A stretch of 39,240 bases of DNA from Anaerolineales bacterium. Lineage in GTDB: Bacteria > Chloroflexota > Anaerolineae > Promineifilales > Promineifilaceae. Shown here piece after piece: positions 1-8,021 of the stretch; within the stretch, counting starts at the first letter, position 1; every line of letters begins with the position of its first letter. The position numbers and the translations under genes are program-made. The notes beneath the pieces were generated by a model. The model did no database searches, had not been told where the DNA came from, and worked only from the letters and a program-made list of their open reading frames with translations. Where the stretch lies: NCBI GenBank assembly GCA_011524645.1, contig WTJY01000362.1, forward strand, positions 1 through 39,240, read 5' to 3'.

Positions 1-94
1 GGGAATGACAATCGTTAATTGATCAACTCCCACCAAATCCGACAGGACTAGAAATAATTGAGCGATCAGCCCGAGATATTTTTAATTCAAGCAA

Positions 95-212
95 CAAATT
101 TACCTTAAAGGCAAATTATTTGTCACAGAGGTCTAAAAATGGCGAAGGTATTGCAAATTTACCTCAATGGCAAAACTGTTGTCATATATGCCTAAAAATG
201 GCGAAAGTATTG
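95..212. repeat. Two 59-bp tandem units (four ~29.5-bp sub-repeats)
   Basis: Bases 95-153 and 154-212 align without gaps over 59 bp with 11 mismatches (about 81 % identity). Each unit splits into two related halves of the form CCTaAAAATGGCgAA-GT-TTG, starting near 102, 131, 161 and 190 (spacing 29, 30, 29). There is no spacer structure, so it is not CRISPR-like. It lies just past the 3' end of the pnkp gene. The remaining bases 1-94 are AT-rich and I see nothing else in them. Confidence 0.75.
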
Positions 213-227
213 ATTTACGCGGGTAAT

Positions 228-2792
228 TTATAATCGTGGATCGATCGGCTCGCTCTCCAAAGCGAGCACACCAAAGACACATTCATGCACCCGATACAGC
301 GGTTCTTGGCGGACAAAACGCTCAAGGGCTTCGATGCCAAGGGCGAATTCACGTACGGCGAGAGACCGTTTGCTACCAAGACCGCGCGAGCGTAGCCGTT
401 GCAGGTTTTCCGGTGCGGTATATTCTGGGCCATAGATGATGCGCAGATATTCACGGCCGCGTGATTTGACGGCCGGTTGTATCAACCCTTTCCTGTCCCG
501 TACGATAAAGTCAAGCGGTTTGACAACCATCCCTTCCCCCCCTGTGGCGGTGAGCTCGGTCCACCAATCGATTGCGGCCGTGCAACTATCTAAATCGGTC
601 ACATCGACGACTTTATACGGTGTAGCCAACAACAATTCGGAGTCTTGGGCACAGAGCTGGGCGATTGTATCCATGTGCCAAACATGATTCTGATCAACAT
701 GAACCTTTTTCTCTGTCGCTAAAATATGGAAAGGCGCCAACTTAAAATCAGACAGCTCATTGACCGGCCAGCAGTAATGACTATAGGCGGTGACATATTG
801 CTCAGTCATCGTTTGGCGGGCTTGGTATTGCGCCAATAATGGTGCCATTTCTTCATTTTGTGCGGCCGCTTGGCTCAGTAAATTGACCGCTTCACCTAGA
901 CCCGCTTGCGCGGCTGCGCCTACTGCCGCGTATTGCTCATGCAGTAGAGACTGGGCTTTGACTGACCATGGCATCAGTTCACAGTCGAGACAAACCCATG
1001 TTGTATCAAATTGCTCCCACCAGTTAGCGGCTGTGAGCGCAGCTTGTAAGCGGCCGAGAAACGCGCTTTCTAAGGCGCGATCATTAAAAAAGCGACGCCC
1101 AGTACGGGTATAGCAAATACCCGATTCGCCGGTGGTGATCCCGAAGCGATCTTGAGTGGCTGTGGCATCTTTACAGATGATCACAATGGCGCGGGACCCC
1201 ATATGTTTTTGCTCACAGACCACTTGGGGCACCCCTAATTTGCGATAGTAAGCGAGCGCTTCTTGAGGATGTTCGAGCATGCCCGCTTTTTGGCTTGTTT
1301 CAGAGGGGGACATGGTCGGTGGCAGGTAAATCAACCATTTGGGATCGGCCGCAAACCGGCTCATTACTTCGAGCGCGGCGATGCTGTTTTCCTCCCGAAT
1401 CGTAATGTTTTTGCGCAGACGGGTTGAAATGATCCGTTTACCGCTGACATCTGCCATGCGAAGCAAGTCATCTTCTTGCTGTTGTAAGCTGAGAATCGGA
1501 GCGATTTCGTCCTCTTCTAAAAACGGCTTGGCCGGTTCCGCATACATGTGAGCGGCCGGAACGGAAACCAATTCCTCTTCGGGATAGCGAAGCGCGGTTA
1601 GACGGCCGCCAAAGACACAGCCGGTATCGATATTGATCGTTTTGTTGAGCCATTCCGGTTCCGGAATCGGGGTGTGCCCATAGACGACCATAGCCCGGCC
1701 GCGATATTCAGTGGCCCAGTTATAGCGTACGGGGAGTCCGAACTCATCGATTTCGCCGGTAGTTTCCCCATAGAGGGCGAAATCACGCACTTTGCCGGAG
1801 CCACGCCCTTGTAATTCTTCACGCATACCGGCATGGGCGACGACGAGCTTGCCGTCATCTAACACATAGTGGCTGACAAGAGAGCGGAAAAACGCTTTGA
1901 GTTCGGTGATATATGCTTCTTTCCCCTCGGCCGGTAAAGCATCGATTTCCGCCATCGTTTGCTGTAAGCCATGCATGATACGTACGTTTTTGCCGTTGAG
2001 TTTGCGCAGTAGCTTGACATCATGGTTGCCGGGAACGCATAGGGCGGTTTCGGCCGTGACCATGTCTCGCACAATTTCGATTGTGTCGAGAATCCGTGGC
2101 CCGCGATCTACCAAGTCGCCCACGAAGACCGCTTTACGCCCTTCGGGGTGGCGATAGGGAGCTTGCTTGTCTTCCTTCGTGTAGCCAAGATCGGCCAGCA
2201 ACAACTCTAACTCGGTCGCACAGCCATGAATATCACCGATGATATCGAATGGACCATGTTCCTCTTTTTTGTTGTTCCACAGCGGTTGCCTCTCAATCAA
2301 CACCGCCTCGACCTCTTCCGGGGTTTTGAGCTGATAGATATAGCGAAACCCTTCCCGTTTGAGATTGCGCAAGGAGCGGCGAAGCTGTTGGCGGTGGCCA
2401 CGAATGACATGACGGCCGAAATGGCGATCCGGCCGGTTTGTTGTTCGTTCCCAACAGACATCCTCGGACATGTTGAGGACGATGGCGACCGGCAAGACAT
2501 GGTGCTCACGGGCCAAATTGAGCAACTTTTGACGGGATTCTTTTTGTACATTGGTCGCATCGACGACGGTCAGATGGCCGCGCTTCAATCGCTTAGCGAC
2601 GATATAGTGCAACAGTTCGAAAGCATCTTTGGTCGCTTCTTGGCTATTTTCATCATTGTCTACTAAACCTCGGCAAAAGTCAGAGCTAATGACCTCAGTC
2701 GAAAGGAAGTGGGTGCGCCCAAATGTTGATTTACCGGAGCCTGACGCCCCAATGAGGACGACAAGGGAAAGTTCTGGCATTTTTATTTGCAT
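228..2792 (-). CDS. pnkp: Polynucleotide kinase-phosphatase-ligase (bacterial Pnkp)
   Basis: This is the end-healing and sealing enzyme of the bacterial Pnkp/Hen1 RNA-repair system. It phosphorylates 5'-OH ends, removes 2',3'-cyclic phosphates and, with Hen1, ligates cleaved RNA such as ribotoxin-cut tRNA. All three modules are visible in its 854 residues. The N-terminal kinase has a P-loop, GASGSGKS, at 15-22. The central metallophosphatase has GDIHG 186-190, GDLVDRG 225-231 and GNHD 255-258. The C-terminal adenylyltransferase carries the KHMG motif with its candidate nucleophile K529. Full length matches the family. The start ATG follows AGGAGA, and the gene lies 12 bp after hen1 on the same strand, so the two are almost certainly co-transcribed. 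Thirteen CGGCCG palindromes fall within it. Confidence 0.95.
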   Translation of the reverse strand: MQIKMPELSLVVLIGASGSGKSTFGRTHFLSTEVISSDFCRGLVDNDENSQEATKDAFELLHYIVAKRLKRGHLTVVDATNVQKESRQKLLNLAREHHVLPVAIVLNMSEDVCWERTTNRPDRHFGRHVIRGHRQQLRRSLRNLKREGFRYIYQLKTPEEVEAVLIERQPLWNNKKEEHGPFDIIGDIHGCATELELLLADLGYTKEDKQAPYRHPEGRKAVFVGDLVDRGPRILDTIEIVRDMVTAETALCVPGNHDVKLLRKLNGKNVRIMHGLQQTMAEIDALPAEGKEAYITELKAFFRSLVSHYVLDDGKLVVAHAGMREELQGRGSGKVRDFALYGETTGEIDEFGLPVRYNWATEYRGRAMVVYGHTPIPEPEWLNKTINIDTGCVFGGRLTALRYPEEELVSVPAAHMYAEPAKPFLEEDEIAPILSLQQQEDDLLRMADVSGKRIISTRLRKNITIREENSIAALEVMSRFAADPKWLIYLPPTMSPSETSQKAGMLEHPQEALAYYRKLGVPQVVCEQKHMGSRAIVIICKDATATQDRFGITTGESGICYTRTGRRFFNDRALESAFLGRLQAALTAANWWEQFDTTWVCLDCELMPWSVKAQSLLHEQYAAVGAAAQAGLGEAVNLLSQAAAQNEEMAPLLAQYQARQTMTEQYVTAYSHYCWPVNELSDFKLAPFHILATEKKVHVDQNHVWHMDTIAQLCAQDSELLLATPYKVVDVTDLDSCTAAIDWWTELTATGGEGMVVKPLDFIVRDRKGLIQPAVKSRGREYLRIIYGPEYTAPENLQRLRSRGLGSKRSLAVREFALGIEALERFVRQEPLYRVHECVFGVLALESEPIDPRL

Positions 2793-2804
2793 GTTATGTC
2801 TCCT

Positions 2805-4220
2805 TTATGCTGTTCCAAGTCGGGTGAAAACGCCCATTTGGCTGGGTGCACCCACGGCCGGATCTTCTGGACCGAGAGGCAAAAAGCGCACCGCATAGCC
2901 GTGCCGGTTGGCGACTTGTTCGGCCCATGTGGCGAATTGGGCGCGGGTCCATTCAAAGCGATGGTCTCGGTGTCTGAATTGACCGGCCGGTAATGATTCG
3001 AACAACACATTGTATTCTGCGTTGGGGGTGGTCATGGCGACCAATGCAGGGCGTGCATGGCCGAAAAGAATGCGCGAAAAAGAATCGAGACGGGATTCAT
3101 CTAAATGCTCGATTACTTCAACGACGGCCGCTGCATCAAACCCTTGCAGACGATTATCTTTATAAGTTAATGAGCCATGTAGTAGCTTGATACGATCTTT
3201 TTGATGAATCGGCAAGCGGTCCAAGCGGAGACGACTTTGCGCCATTTCTAGGACCCGATAGGAAATATCGAGCCCTACAATTTGTTGAAACTGTTTTTCA
3301 CGCAGTAGCTTGCCGAGCAAACGCCCTTCGCCACAGCCTAGGTCTAAAACGCGCTGAGCGCCACTCCCTTTGAGGACCGCTAAAACGGTATTGAGCCGTT
3401 GCTCGTGCAGGCTAAGTGGCCGTTCAAGTTTGTCTTCTTCCGCTTGTTGGGATTCATCAGTCGTCTCTTGGTCTGTTGTGCCATCGGCGATAAGCAAACG
3501 GGCCAGCGCGTCTTGGGTGAGTGAGCGATGGAAACGCAAATAACGTTGCGTAATCAGCTCTTTTTCCGGATGCTGGCTGAGCCACCGTTCCCCTTTTTCC
3601 AGCAATTTTTCGACTTCATGCTGGCCGACATAATAATGCTTAAAGTTGTCGAGTACGGGAATGAGCACATAGAGATGAGATAACAGATCAGCTAAACGAA
3701 CGGTGGCACGCAAATCGAGGGTCAAGTAGCGACTTTGACCCCAGTCAGGAAAATCGGGATCGAGCTGATGCTCTGTTAATTCGATTTCGTAGCCGAGCGG
3801 TTCAAATAGACGGCGTAAAAGTCTTCCTTTGGAGTTGTCTGGCACGGCCGTTACCCGCACTTCGAGCGGAATGGGGGTGTCGGCAAGCTCTTGCCGATCT
3901 TTGCTTCGGCCGTTGAGTGCGGTGCCATAGACTTGCGAAATCGCGACACTCAAAAATGAAGATGCGGCATACGGCCGGTCATTGACATACTGTTGTAGCG
4001 TAAACCCGCTGTCTTTTTTGCGCCCTTTGCCACGGACCAATTGGATCGGATCGATGTCGAGTAACAACACGGCCGTGCATCGCTCTTCTGTCGTTTCCGT
4101 AAAAAACACATGGGCTTGCCCGACTGCGAGCTTAAAGCTCTGTTGCCGTGCTGGATGTTTGTGTAAAAGATAACCTAAATCGGTTGCTGGTGAATGTGTG
4201 GTTGTGATTTTTAATAACAT
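2805..4220 (-). CDS. hen1: Hen1 3'-terminal RNA ribose 2'-O-methyltransferase
   Basis: Hen1 methylates the 2'-OH at the 3' end of broken RNA before Pnkp seals it, which makes the repaired RNA resistant to a second cut. The 471-residue protein has the bacterial-type N-terminal region that works with the Pnkp ligase (about 1-245), a Glu/Gln-rich linker and a C-terminal SAM methyltransferase. Motif I is VLDLGCGEGR at 291-300. The metal-binding signature is EVIEH (E368, E371, H372) followed by FRHRDHRFEW around 415-424. The start ATG at 4220 has no clear Shine-Dalgarno sequence and lies within one arm of a long inverted repeat (4219-4307), so its translation may be conditional. It sits downstream of a GbsR-like regulator and upstream of pnkp. 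Confidence 0.95.
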   Translation of the reverse strand: MLLKITTTHSPATDLGYLLHKHPARQQSFKLAVGQAHVFFTETTEERCTAVLLLDIDPIQLVRGKGRKKDSGFTLQQYVNDRPYAASSFLSVAISQVYGTALNGRSKDRQELADTPIPLEVRVTAVPDNSKGRLLRRLFEPLGYEIELTEHQLDPDFPDWGQSRYLTLDLRATVRLADLLSHLYVLIPVLDNFKHYYVGQHEVEKLLEKGERWLSQHPEKELITQRYLRFHRSLTQDALARLLIADGTTDQETTDESQQAEEDKLERPLSLHEQRLNTVLAVLKGSGAQRVLDLGCGEGRLLGKLLREKQFQQIVGLDISYRVLEMAQSRLRLDRLPIHQKDRIKLLHGSLTYKDNRLQGFDAAAVVEVIEHLDESRLDSFSRILFGHARPALVAMTTPNAEYNVLFESLPAGQFRHRDHRFEWTRAQFATWAEQVANRHGYAVRFLPLGPEDPAVGAPSQMGVFTRLGTA

Positions 4221-4307
4221 TTGTGGTTTTGAATGCGCTACGACTAGAGGGCAGTCATGTGCATAGACTTTGTGTGCGGTTCCAATATAAAGTTCAAAAC
4301 CGCAAAT
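4219..4307 (-). promoter_or_regulatory. 15-bp inverted repeat enclosing the hen1 start codon
   Basis: The arms are 4219-4233 and 4293-4307. They pair at 14 of 15 positions around a 59-nt interior. Read on the minus strand the first arm begins just after the regulator stop codon, and the second arm runs into the hen1 ATG. A transcript reading through from the regulator gene could therefore hide the hen1 start. Both arms contain GTTTTGAA, so a protein-binding operator pair is the alternative reading. Confidence 0.6.
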
Positions 4308-4316
4308 CTTAAATCT

Positions 4317-4874
4317 CTAGTCCCAGCTATTGTCTTTTAGTTCAAAAGGGCTAGTCATATCGAAGTTGTTGGCATCTTCGCTGGCGACGACACTCTGGAG
4401 CATGATCTGGGCGAATTCAAAGAATGCCTGTAGATCGGCGACCCGTTCCATGTAATAGACAGATAGCTCTTGCTCTTCCGGTGTGAGTTCACCTTCCGCT
4501 TCGGCCGCTTTAAGCTTAGCGACACTGTCCCCGAGCACTTGTAGGGCGGTTTGGACTTCGCGCATTTCGCGGCCGCCCAACACATTGCGGATCACGGTCC
4601 ATAAATCGCTTTCGGCCGCATAATATTTTTTACGTTCGCCACGGACCCAAACCTCTTTGGCCATGCCCCAACGTTCGATCGAGCGCATATTCATGCTGAC
4701 CGATCCTTTGCTAATTTGTAGTTGTTCTGCCAAGTCATCAAGCGACATCGGGTCTGGATTCAAAAGGAGCGCTCCATAGAGACGACCCATGACATCACTA
4801 AACCCGAAAAATCGGGCCAAACGGCCGAGCCCTGCCACCGTACTTTCATTGACAGCTGCTAAATTTTCGTTCAT
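4317..4874 (-). CDS. GbsR/MarR-type winged-helix transcriptional regulator
   Basis: Predicted DNA-binding regulator of about 185 residues. The N-terminal winged-helix segment includes LDDLAEQLQISKGSVSMNMR (recognition helix) and WVRGERKKYYA (wing). It is followed by a helical C-terminal part typical of GbsR-like proteins. I chose the ATG at 4874 because AGGGAA precedes it by about 6 nt; an in-frame ATG at 4898 would add eight residues. It lies 96 bp upstream of hen1 on the same strand, so it probably controls, or is co-transcribed with, the RNA-repair genes. The effector is unknown. Confidence 0.8.
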   Translation of the reverse strand: MNENLAAVNESTVAGLGRLARFFGFSDVMGRLYGALLLNPDPMSLDDLAEQLQISKGSVSMNMRSIERWGMAKEVWVRGERKKYYAAESDLWTVIRNVLGGREMREVQTALQVLGDSVAKLKAAEAEGELTPEEQELSVYYMERVADLQAFFEFAQIMLQSVVASEDANNFDMTSPFELKDNSWD

Positions 4875-4900
4875 TGACGTTCCCTTTTGTATATTCAATT

Positions 4901-4911
4901 CGTTTTGAACG
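4901..4911. promoter_or_regulatory. Small palindrome CGTT-TTG-AACG upstream of the regulator
   Basis: An 11-bp interrupted palindrome lies 27 bp ahead of the likely regulator start. It shares GTTTTGAA with both arms of the inverted repeat at 4219-4307, so it is a candidate autoregulatory operator. It is short, and no decisive -35/-10 pair was assigned beside it. Confidence 0.4.
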
Positions 4912-4946
4912 ATGATACCAAATTCTTGGTTGTGGAACTACAAGTT

Positions 4947-5022
4947 GGTAGGGATAGGGGATGGGGTCGCAACCGTCAGAAGTCAACATGATGATTAATT
5001 TGCTATCAATGCTATCCCTACC
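4947..5022. repeat. 11-bp perfect inverted repeat GGTAGGGATAG / CTATCCCTACC
   Basis: The arms are 4947-4957 and 5012-5022, between the divergent regulator and dnaN genes. The AGGGATAGGG-type sequence resembles other short-repeat hairpins in this window (for example 16104-16141). Confidence 0.55.
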
Positions 5023-5051
5023 CTTCGTCCCTATCGAAATAACATGCATGT

Positions 5052-5132
5052 GGGATAGTACAACAAAACTTTTGACTCTAATGTTAATATTTGTTATACT
5101 GAAACGGTGCGGGATAGTACAACAAAACTTTT
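5052..5132 (+). repeat. Identical 22-bp direct repeats bracketing the dnaN promoter
   Basis: Two perfect 22-bp copies beginning GGGATAGTACAACAA occupy 5052-5073 and 5111-5132, 59 bp start to start. The first overlaps the -35 hexamer and the second begins about 11 bp past the -10, so they resemble a pair of operator sites around the dnaN promoter. Confidence 0.75.
5072..5100 (+). promoter_or_regulatory. Sigma70-type promoter for dnaN
   Basis: TTGACT (5072-5077) and TATACT (5095-5100) are separated by 17 bp. The predicted start is near 5107, giving a leader of about 90 nt before the dnaN ATG. Confidence 0.75.
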
Positions 5133-5198
5133 CTGTCCACTCCTTATCGAAATCGAATCAAAATCCGCTATGGGCGTAATCGCGAGGTTAATTTAGAA

Positions 5199-6335
5199 AT
5201 GAAGGTCACTTGTTTGCAAGAAAATCTGTCAAAAGGGCTCAGTATTGTGAGCCGTGCGGTGAGTACGCGATCTACTTTACCGGTTTTGGCCAATGTGTTG
5301 CTGGCGACCGATAACGGCCGTCTTAAACTTTCGGCAACCAATTTGGAAATTGTTATTACCTGCTGGCTCGGTTCTCAGGTCGCTGAAGATGGGGCGGTTA
5401 CGGTTCCGGCTCGGACATTTAGTGATTTGGTCAACAATTTGCCACCAGAACCGATTGATCTGACGCTTGATGAAACGACACAAACGCTGAATTTAGATTG
5501 CAAAAATTCTAAATCAAACATCAAAGGGATCGATTACCATGAGTTTCCATTGGTGCCAGACCCAGATAATGACGGCCGTGTTAAAGTCAACGGCCGGATT
5601 TTGAAAGAGATGATCAGCCAAGTTGCGTTTGCTGCGGCGACTGATGACACTCGGCCGACTTTGACCGGTATTATGACTAACTTTGAAGAGAGCACCGTTA
5701 CGATGGCGGCTACCGATGGTTTTCGGTTGTCGGTTCGTAAAGCGCCTCTTGATCAGCCGGTTCCGGCCCCATTCCAAGTCATTATCCCCGCCCGTTCCCT
5801 AAACGAAGTCGCGCGTGTGATCAGTGATGATATGGAAGAAATTTTCATCAGCATTCCCGAAGGGCGGAACCAAGTGATCTTCGATATGAAGAGCGTGGTG
5901 ATTATTTCCCAATTGATCGATGGGGCGTTCCCTGACTACACGGCCGTTTTGCCGAAGAAGCAAATGACCCGCACCGTGCTCAATACGGGTGAACTGATTC
6001 GCGCTTGTAAACGGGCCAATATTTTCGCCCGTGAAGCGAGCCATACCGCTCGGATTCGGATCGAAGCAGGGGATGAAATCACCCCCGGGAAAACGACTAT
6101 TACCGCGACTAGTTCAGAAACGGGTGATAATGAAGCGCAATTGGATGCGAGTGTTTTAGGTGATGGGATTGAAATCGCCTTTAATGTGAAGTACATGATT
6201 GAGGTTTTGAATGTGATGAACACCCCTCAGGTGGCGATTGAAACAACGACTTCGATGGAACCGGGTGTCATAAAGCCGATTGATGAGGACACCGATTTTG
6301 TTCATGTGATTATGCCGATGCACTTCGGACAGTAA
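5199..6335 (+). CDS. dnaN: DNA polymerase III beta subunit (sliding clamp)
   Basis: DnaN forms the ring that tethers the replicative polymerase to DNA and docks repair and replication factors. The 378-residue length fits the family. The N-terminus MKVTCLQENLSKGLSIVSRA, the central GFRLSVRKAPL segment and the C-terminal VIMPMHFGQ (canonical VMPMRL-like end) are characteristic, and all three clamp domains are covered. The start is supported by GAGG upstream and a good promoter at 5072-5100. dnaA is not next to it here. Its own terminator lies at 6421-6458. Confidence 0.97.
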   Translation: MKVTCLQENLSKGLSIVSRAVSTRSTLPVLANVLLATDNGRLKLSATNLEIVITCWLGSQVAEDGAVTVPARTFSDLVNNLPPEPIDLTLDETTQTLNLDCKNSKSNIKGIDYHEFPLVPDPDNDGRVKVNGRILKEMISQVAFAAATDDTRPTLTGIMTNFEESTVTMAATDGFRLSVRKAPLDQPVPAPFQVIIPARSLNEVARVISDDMEEIFISIPEGRNQVIFDMKSVVIISQLIDGAFPDYTAVLPKKQMTRTVLNTGELIRACKRANIFAREASHTARIRIEAGDEITPGKTTITATSSETGDNEAQLDASVLGDGIEIAFNVKYMIEVLNVMNTPQVAIETTTSMEPGVIKPIDEDTDFVHVIMPMHFGQ

Positions 6336-6420
6336 GCTATATTATTTTGCAAGAGATGCGTTGAGCGTTTCGTCGCGAGATTGTCAGGCATCACAATAGT
6401 TTCTGTGGTGATTGCAGATA

Positions 6421-6458
6421 AAAAGGATGATTTGGTGCTAAGCTAAATCATCCTTTTT
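6421..6458 (+). terminator. Rho-independent terminator after dnaN
   Basis: A 13-bp perfect stem (6421-6433 with 6445-6457) has an 11-nt loop and ends in a run of T. Confidence 0.85.
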
Positions 6459-6568
6459 CGTTGTGATATGACGTGTGTAGTTTTGTATACGTGTAGGGCT
6501 GGGTGGCTGGCCATGACCCTTACTTTTTTGCCAGACTCACCCATAATTCCAGCCATCTTGTCCATGCT

Positions 6569-6617
6569 TCTGTCAATTGGATAGCCTATGGGCAGGACGG
6601 CCGGTTGACAGATTTTT
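6569..6617 (+). other. Inverted repeat with T-run in the dnaN-aminotransferase gap
   Basis: TCTGTCAA (6569-6576) pairs with TTGACAGA (6605-6612), directly followed by TTTTT. The 28-nt interior is G/C-rich and includes CGGCCG. It could be a weak terminator or attenuator ahead of the PLP-enzyme gene. Apart from this and the dnaN terminator I see nothing in 6336-6686; no B12-box riboswitch was found. Confidence 0.4.
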
Positions 6618-6686
6618 CTGCGATGCTGGAGAATAATTTCCCAGTCGCCGCAGCCCCTAAGTGGGTATCACAAATATTTTAGACCC

Positions 6687-7784
6687 ATGAACTACTCGTT
6701 TTTACGTTCCGCGATTGCACATATTCCCCACGCCTATCACGGCGCAATCGATTTTGCTGAATTAGAAGATTGGGGGATCCCCCCTGATGATATTTTAGAT
6801 TTCAGCGTGAACTCGAATCCGTTCGGCCACCCTGATGTGATTCATGCTGCATTAGCGACCGCGCCATTTCACCGCTATCCGGATAAAGCCTGTTTGGCAC
6901 TGCGGCGGGAGATTGTCTCCCATTTAAAGATTGATTCGATCGATTCGGTTTTGGTTGGAAATGGCACGGCCGAGCTGCTTTTTTTAATCTGCTTTGCTTG
7001 TTTAGAACCGGCCGACTCAGTCCTCGTGTTGGCTCCTACATTTGGTGAGTACGGCCGGATGGCTCAACTGATGGGGGCCGATGTTGTTGAATATCATGCA
7101 CAAGAGCGAAATAATTTTGTTTGGGAGCCGGATGTACTCATGGCGCACCTTGATCAGCATCGGCCGAAACTTTGTTTTCTATGCAATCCGAACAACCCGA
7201 CAGGTCAAGTGGTTGCCACTTCCCAGATCATCGCGTGGGCCGATGCGTATCCGCAAACCCTGTTTGTCATTGATGAAGCCTATCTCAATTTTGTGCCTAA
7301 TTTGGCGAGCGTGTGCCACGATAGGCGGCCGAACCTGATTTCATTGCGTTCGATGACCAAAGATTATGCGGTTGCCGGTTTGCGTTTGGGGTATTTAGTT
7401 GGTGAGCCGAAACTGGTTCAAGGTATTGCTGCGGGACAAGTCCCGTGGAGTGTGAATGAATTGGCGCAGACGGCCGGTGTTGCTGTCTTGCAGGCCCATG
7501 ATCAGTTTGTGGCCGATTGGTCTAGGTTGTGCCAGACCACAGCCAAGTTTCAGGATGGACTGCGTGAGCTTGGTTTTGCTCCGCTGTTTTCACACACACA
7601 TTACTTTCTATTACCTGTGGCTAACGGCCGTGCCTTTCGTCAACATATGTTACGTCGTAGAATCCTTGTTCGTTTGGCTGAATCGTACCACTTGCCCCAG
7701 ATGGTTCGTGTTTCTACCCAAATACCTGAGATGAATGAACGCTTCTTAGCGGCTGCGGCCAAGTGGGGGAAATCGGCTGTTTAG
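6687..7784 (+). CDS. PLP-dependent aminotransferase, CobD/HisC family
   Basis: Fold-type I PLP enzyme of 365 residues. DILDFSVNSNPFG near the start, CNPNNPTGQVV in the middle and SMTKDYAVAGLRLGY with the Schiff-base lysine K225 place it among histidinol-phosphate aminotransferases and L-threonine-O-3-phosphate decarboxylases. The opening (HGAIDF...IPPDDILDFSVNSNP) looks more like CobD, which makes the aminopropanol phosphate arm of cobalamin, than like typical HisC. No cobalamin or histidine genes are adjacent, so the choice stays open. The RBS is weak and the upstream gap carries an attenuator-like inverted repeat. Confidence 0.85.
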   Translation: MNYSFLRSAIAHIPHAYHGAIDFAELEDWGIPPDDILDFSVNSNPFGHPDVIHAALATAPFHRYPDKACLALRREIVSHLKIDSIDSVLVGNGTAELLFLICFACLEPADSVLVLAPTFGEYGRMAQLMGADVVEYHAQERNNFVWEPDVLMAHLDQHRPKLCFLCNPNNPTGQVVATSQIIAWADAYPQTLFVIDEAYLNFVPNLASVCHDRRPNLISLRSMTKDYAVAGLRLGYLVGEPKLVQGIAAGQVPWSVNELAQTAGVAVLQAHDQFVADWSRLCQTTAKFQDGLRELGFAPLFSHTHYFLLPVANGRAFRQHMLRRRILVRLAESYHLPQMVRVSTQIPEMNERFLAAAAKWGKSAV

Positions 7785-7832
7785 ATAAAGGGGATGGGGG
7801 GGGAAATCTGCCGTGAAAAAACGAAATTGCCG

Positions 7833-7861
7833 TTGACGCTAATATAGTTCTGTTGTATTCT
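7833..7861 (+). promoter_or_regulatory. Candidate promoter upstream of the HTH-ftsZ genes
   Basis: TTGACG (7833-7838) and TATTCT (7856-7861) are 17 bp apart. This is the better-spaced of two candidates in the gap. The other is a perfect TATAAT at 7931-7936 whose -35 region is overlaid by DnaA-box-like sites. Confidence 0.5.
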
Positions 7862-7909
7862 TGCAATTCCCTCAATTGTTGTATTAACCCGCATAAAAAT
7901 CGATTAATT

Positions 7910-7973
7910 TGTGGATATTGTGTGGACAAGTATAATAAATATCCCAGTAATGGAGCAAAGATACTGTGGATAA
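7910..7973 (+). promoter_or_regulatory. Cluster of three DnaA-box-like sites
   Basis: Three same-orientation sites are visible: TGTGGATAT (7910-7918), TGTGGACAA (7921-7929) and TGTGGATAA (7965-7973). The third is the exact complement of TTATCCACA and the other two differ from it at one position each. Start spacings of 11 and 44 bp are multiples of one helical turn. A TATAAT at 7931-7936 lies between the sites and the surrounding gap is AT-rich. This may be a DnaA-controlled promoter for ftsZ or part of an origin. Confidence 0.65.
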
Positions 7974-8021
7974 GCTGAGGATATTTGAACAAGTGCAAGC
8001 TTAGAAGCAATAAAATAACTT

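Noticed and set aside
95-212. Possible short CRISPR array
   Set aside because: The repeats abut each other with no unique spacers, are only about 81 % identical and have no cas genes nearby.
4219-4307. Miniature inverted-repeat transposable element
   Set aside because: The arms fit an 89-bp element, but no target-site duplication is visible and one arm is part of the hen1 start, so a regulatory role is simpler.
6459-6686. Cobalamin riboswitch upstream of the CobD-like gene
   Set aside because: No B12-box or matching stems could be identified; only a T-ended inverted repeat is present.
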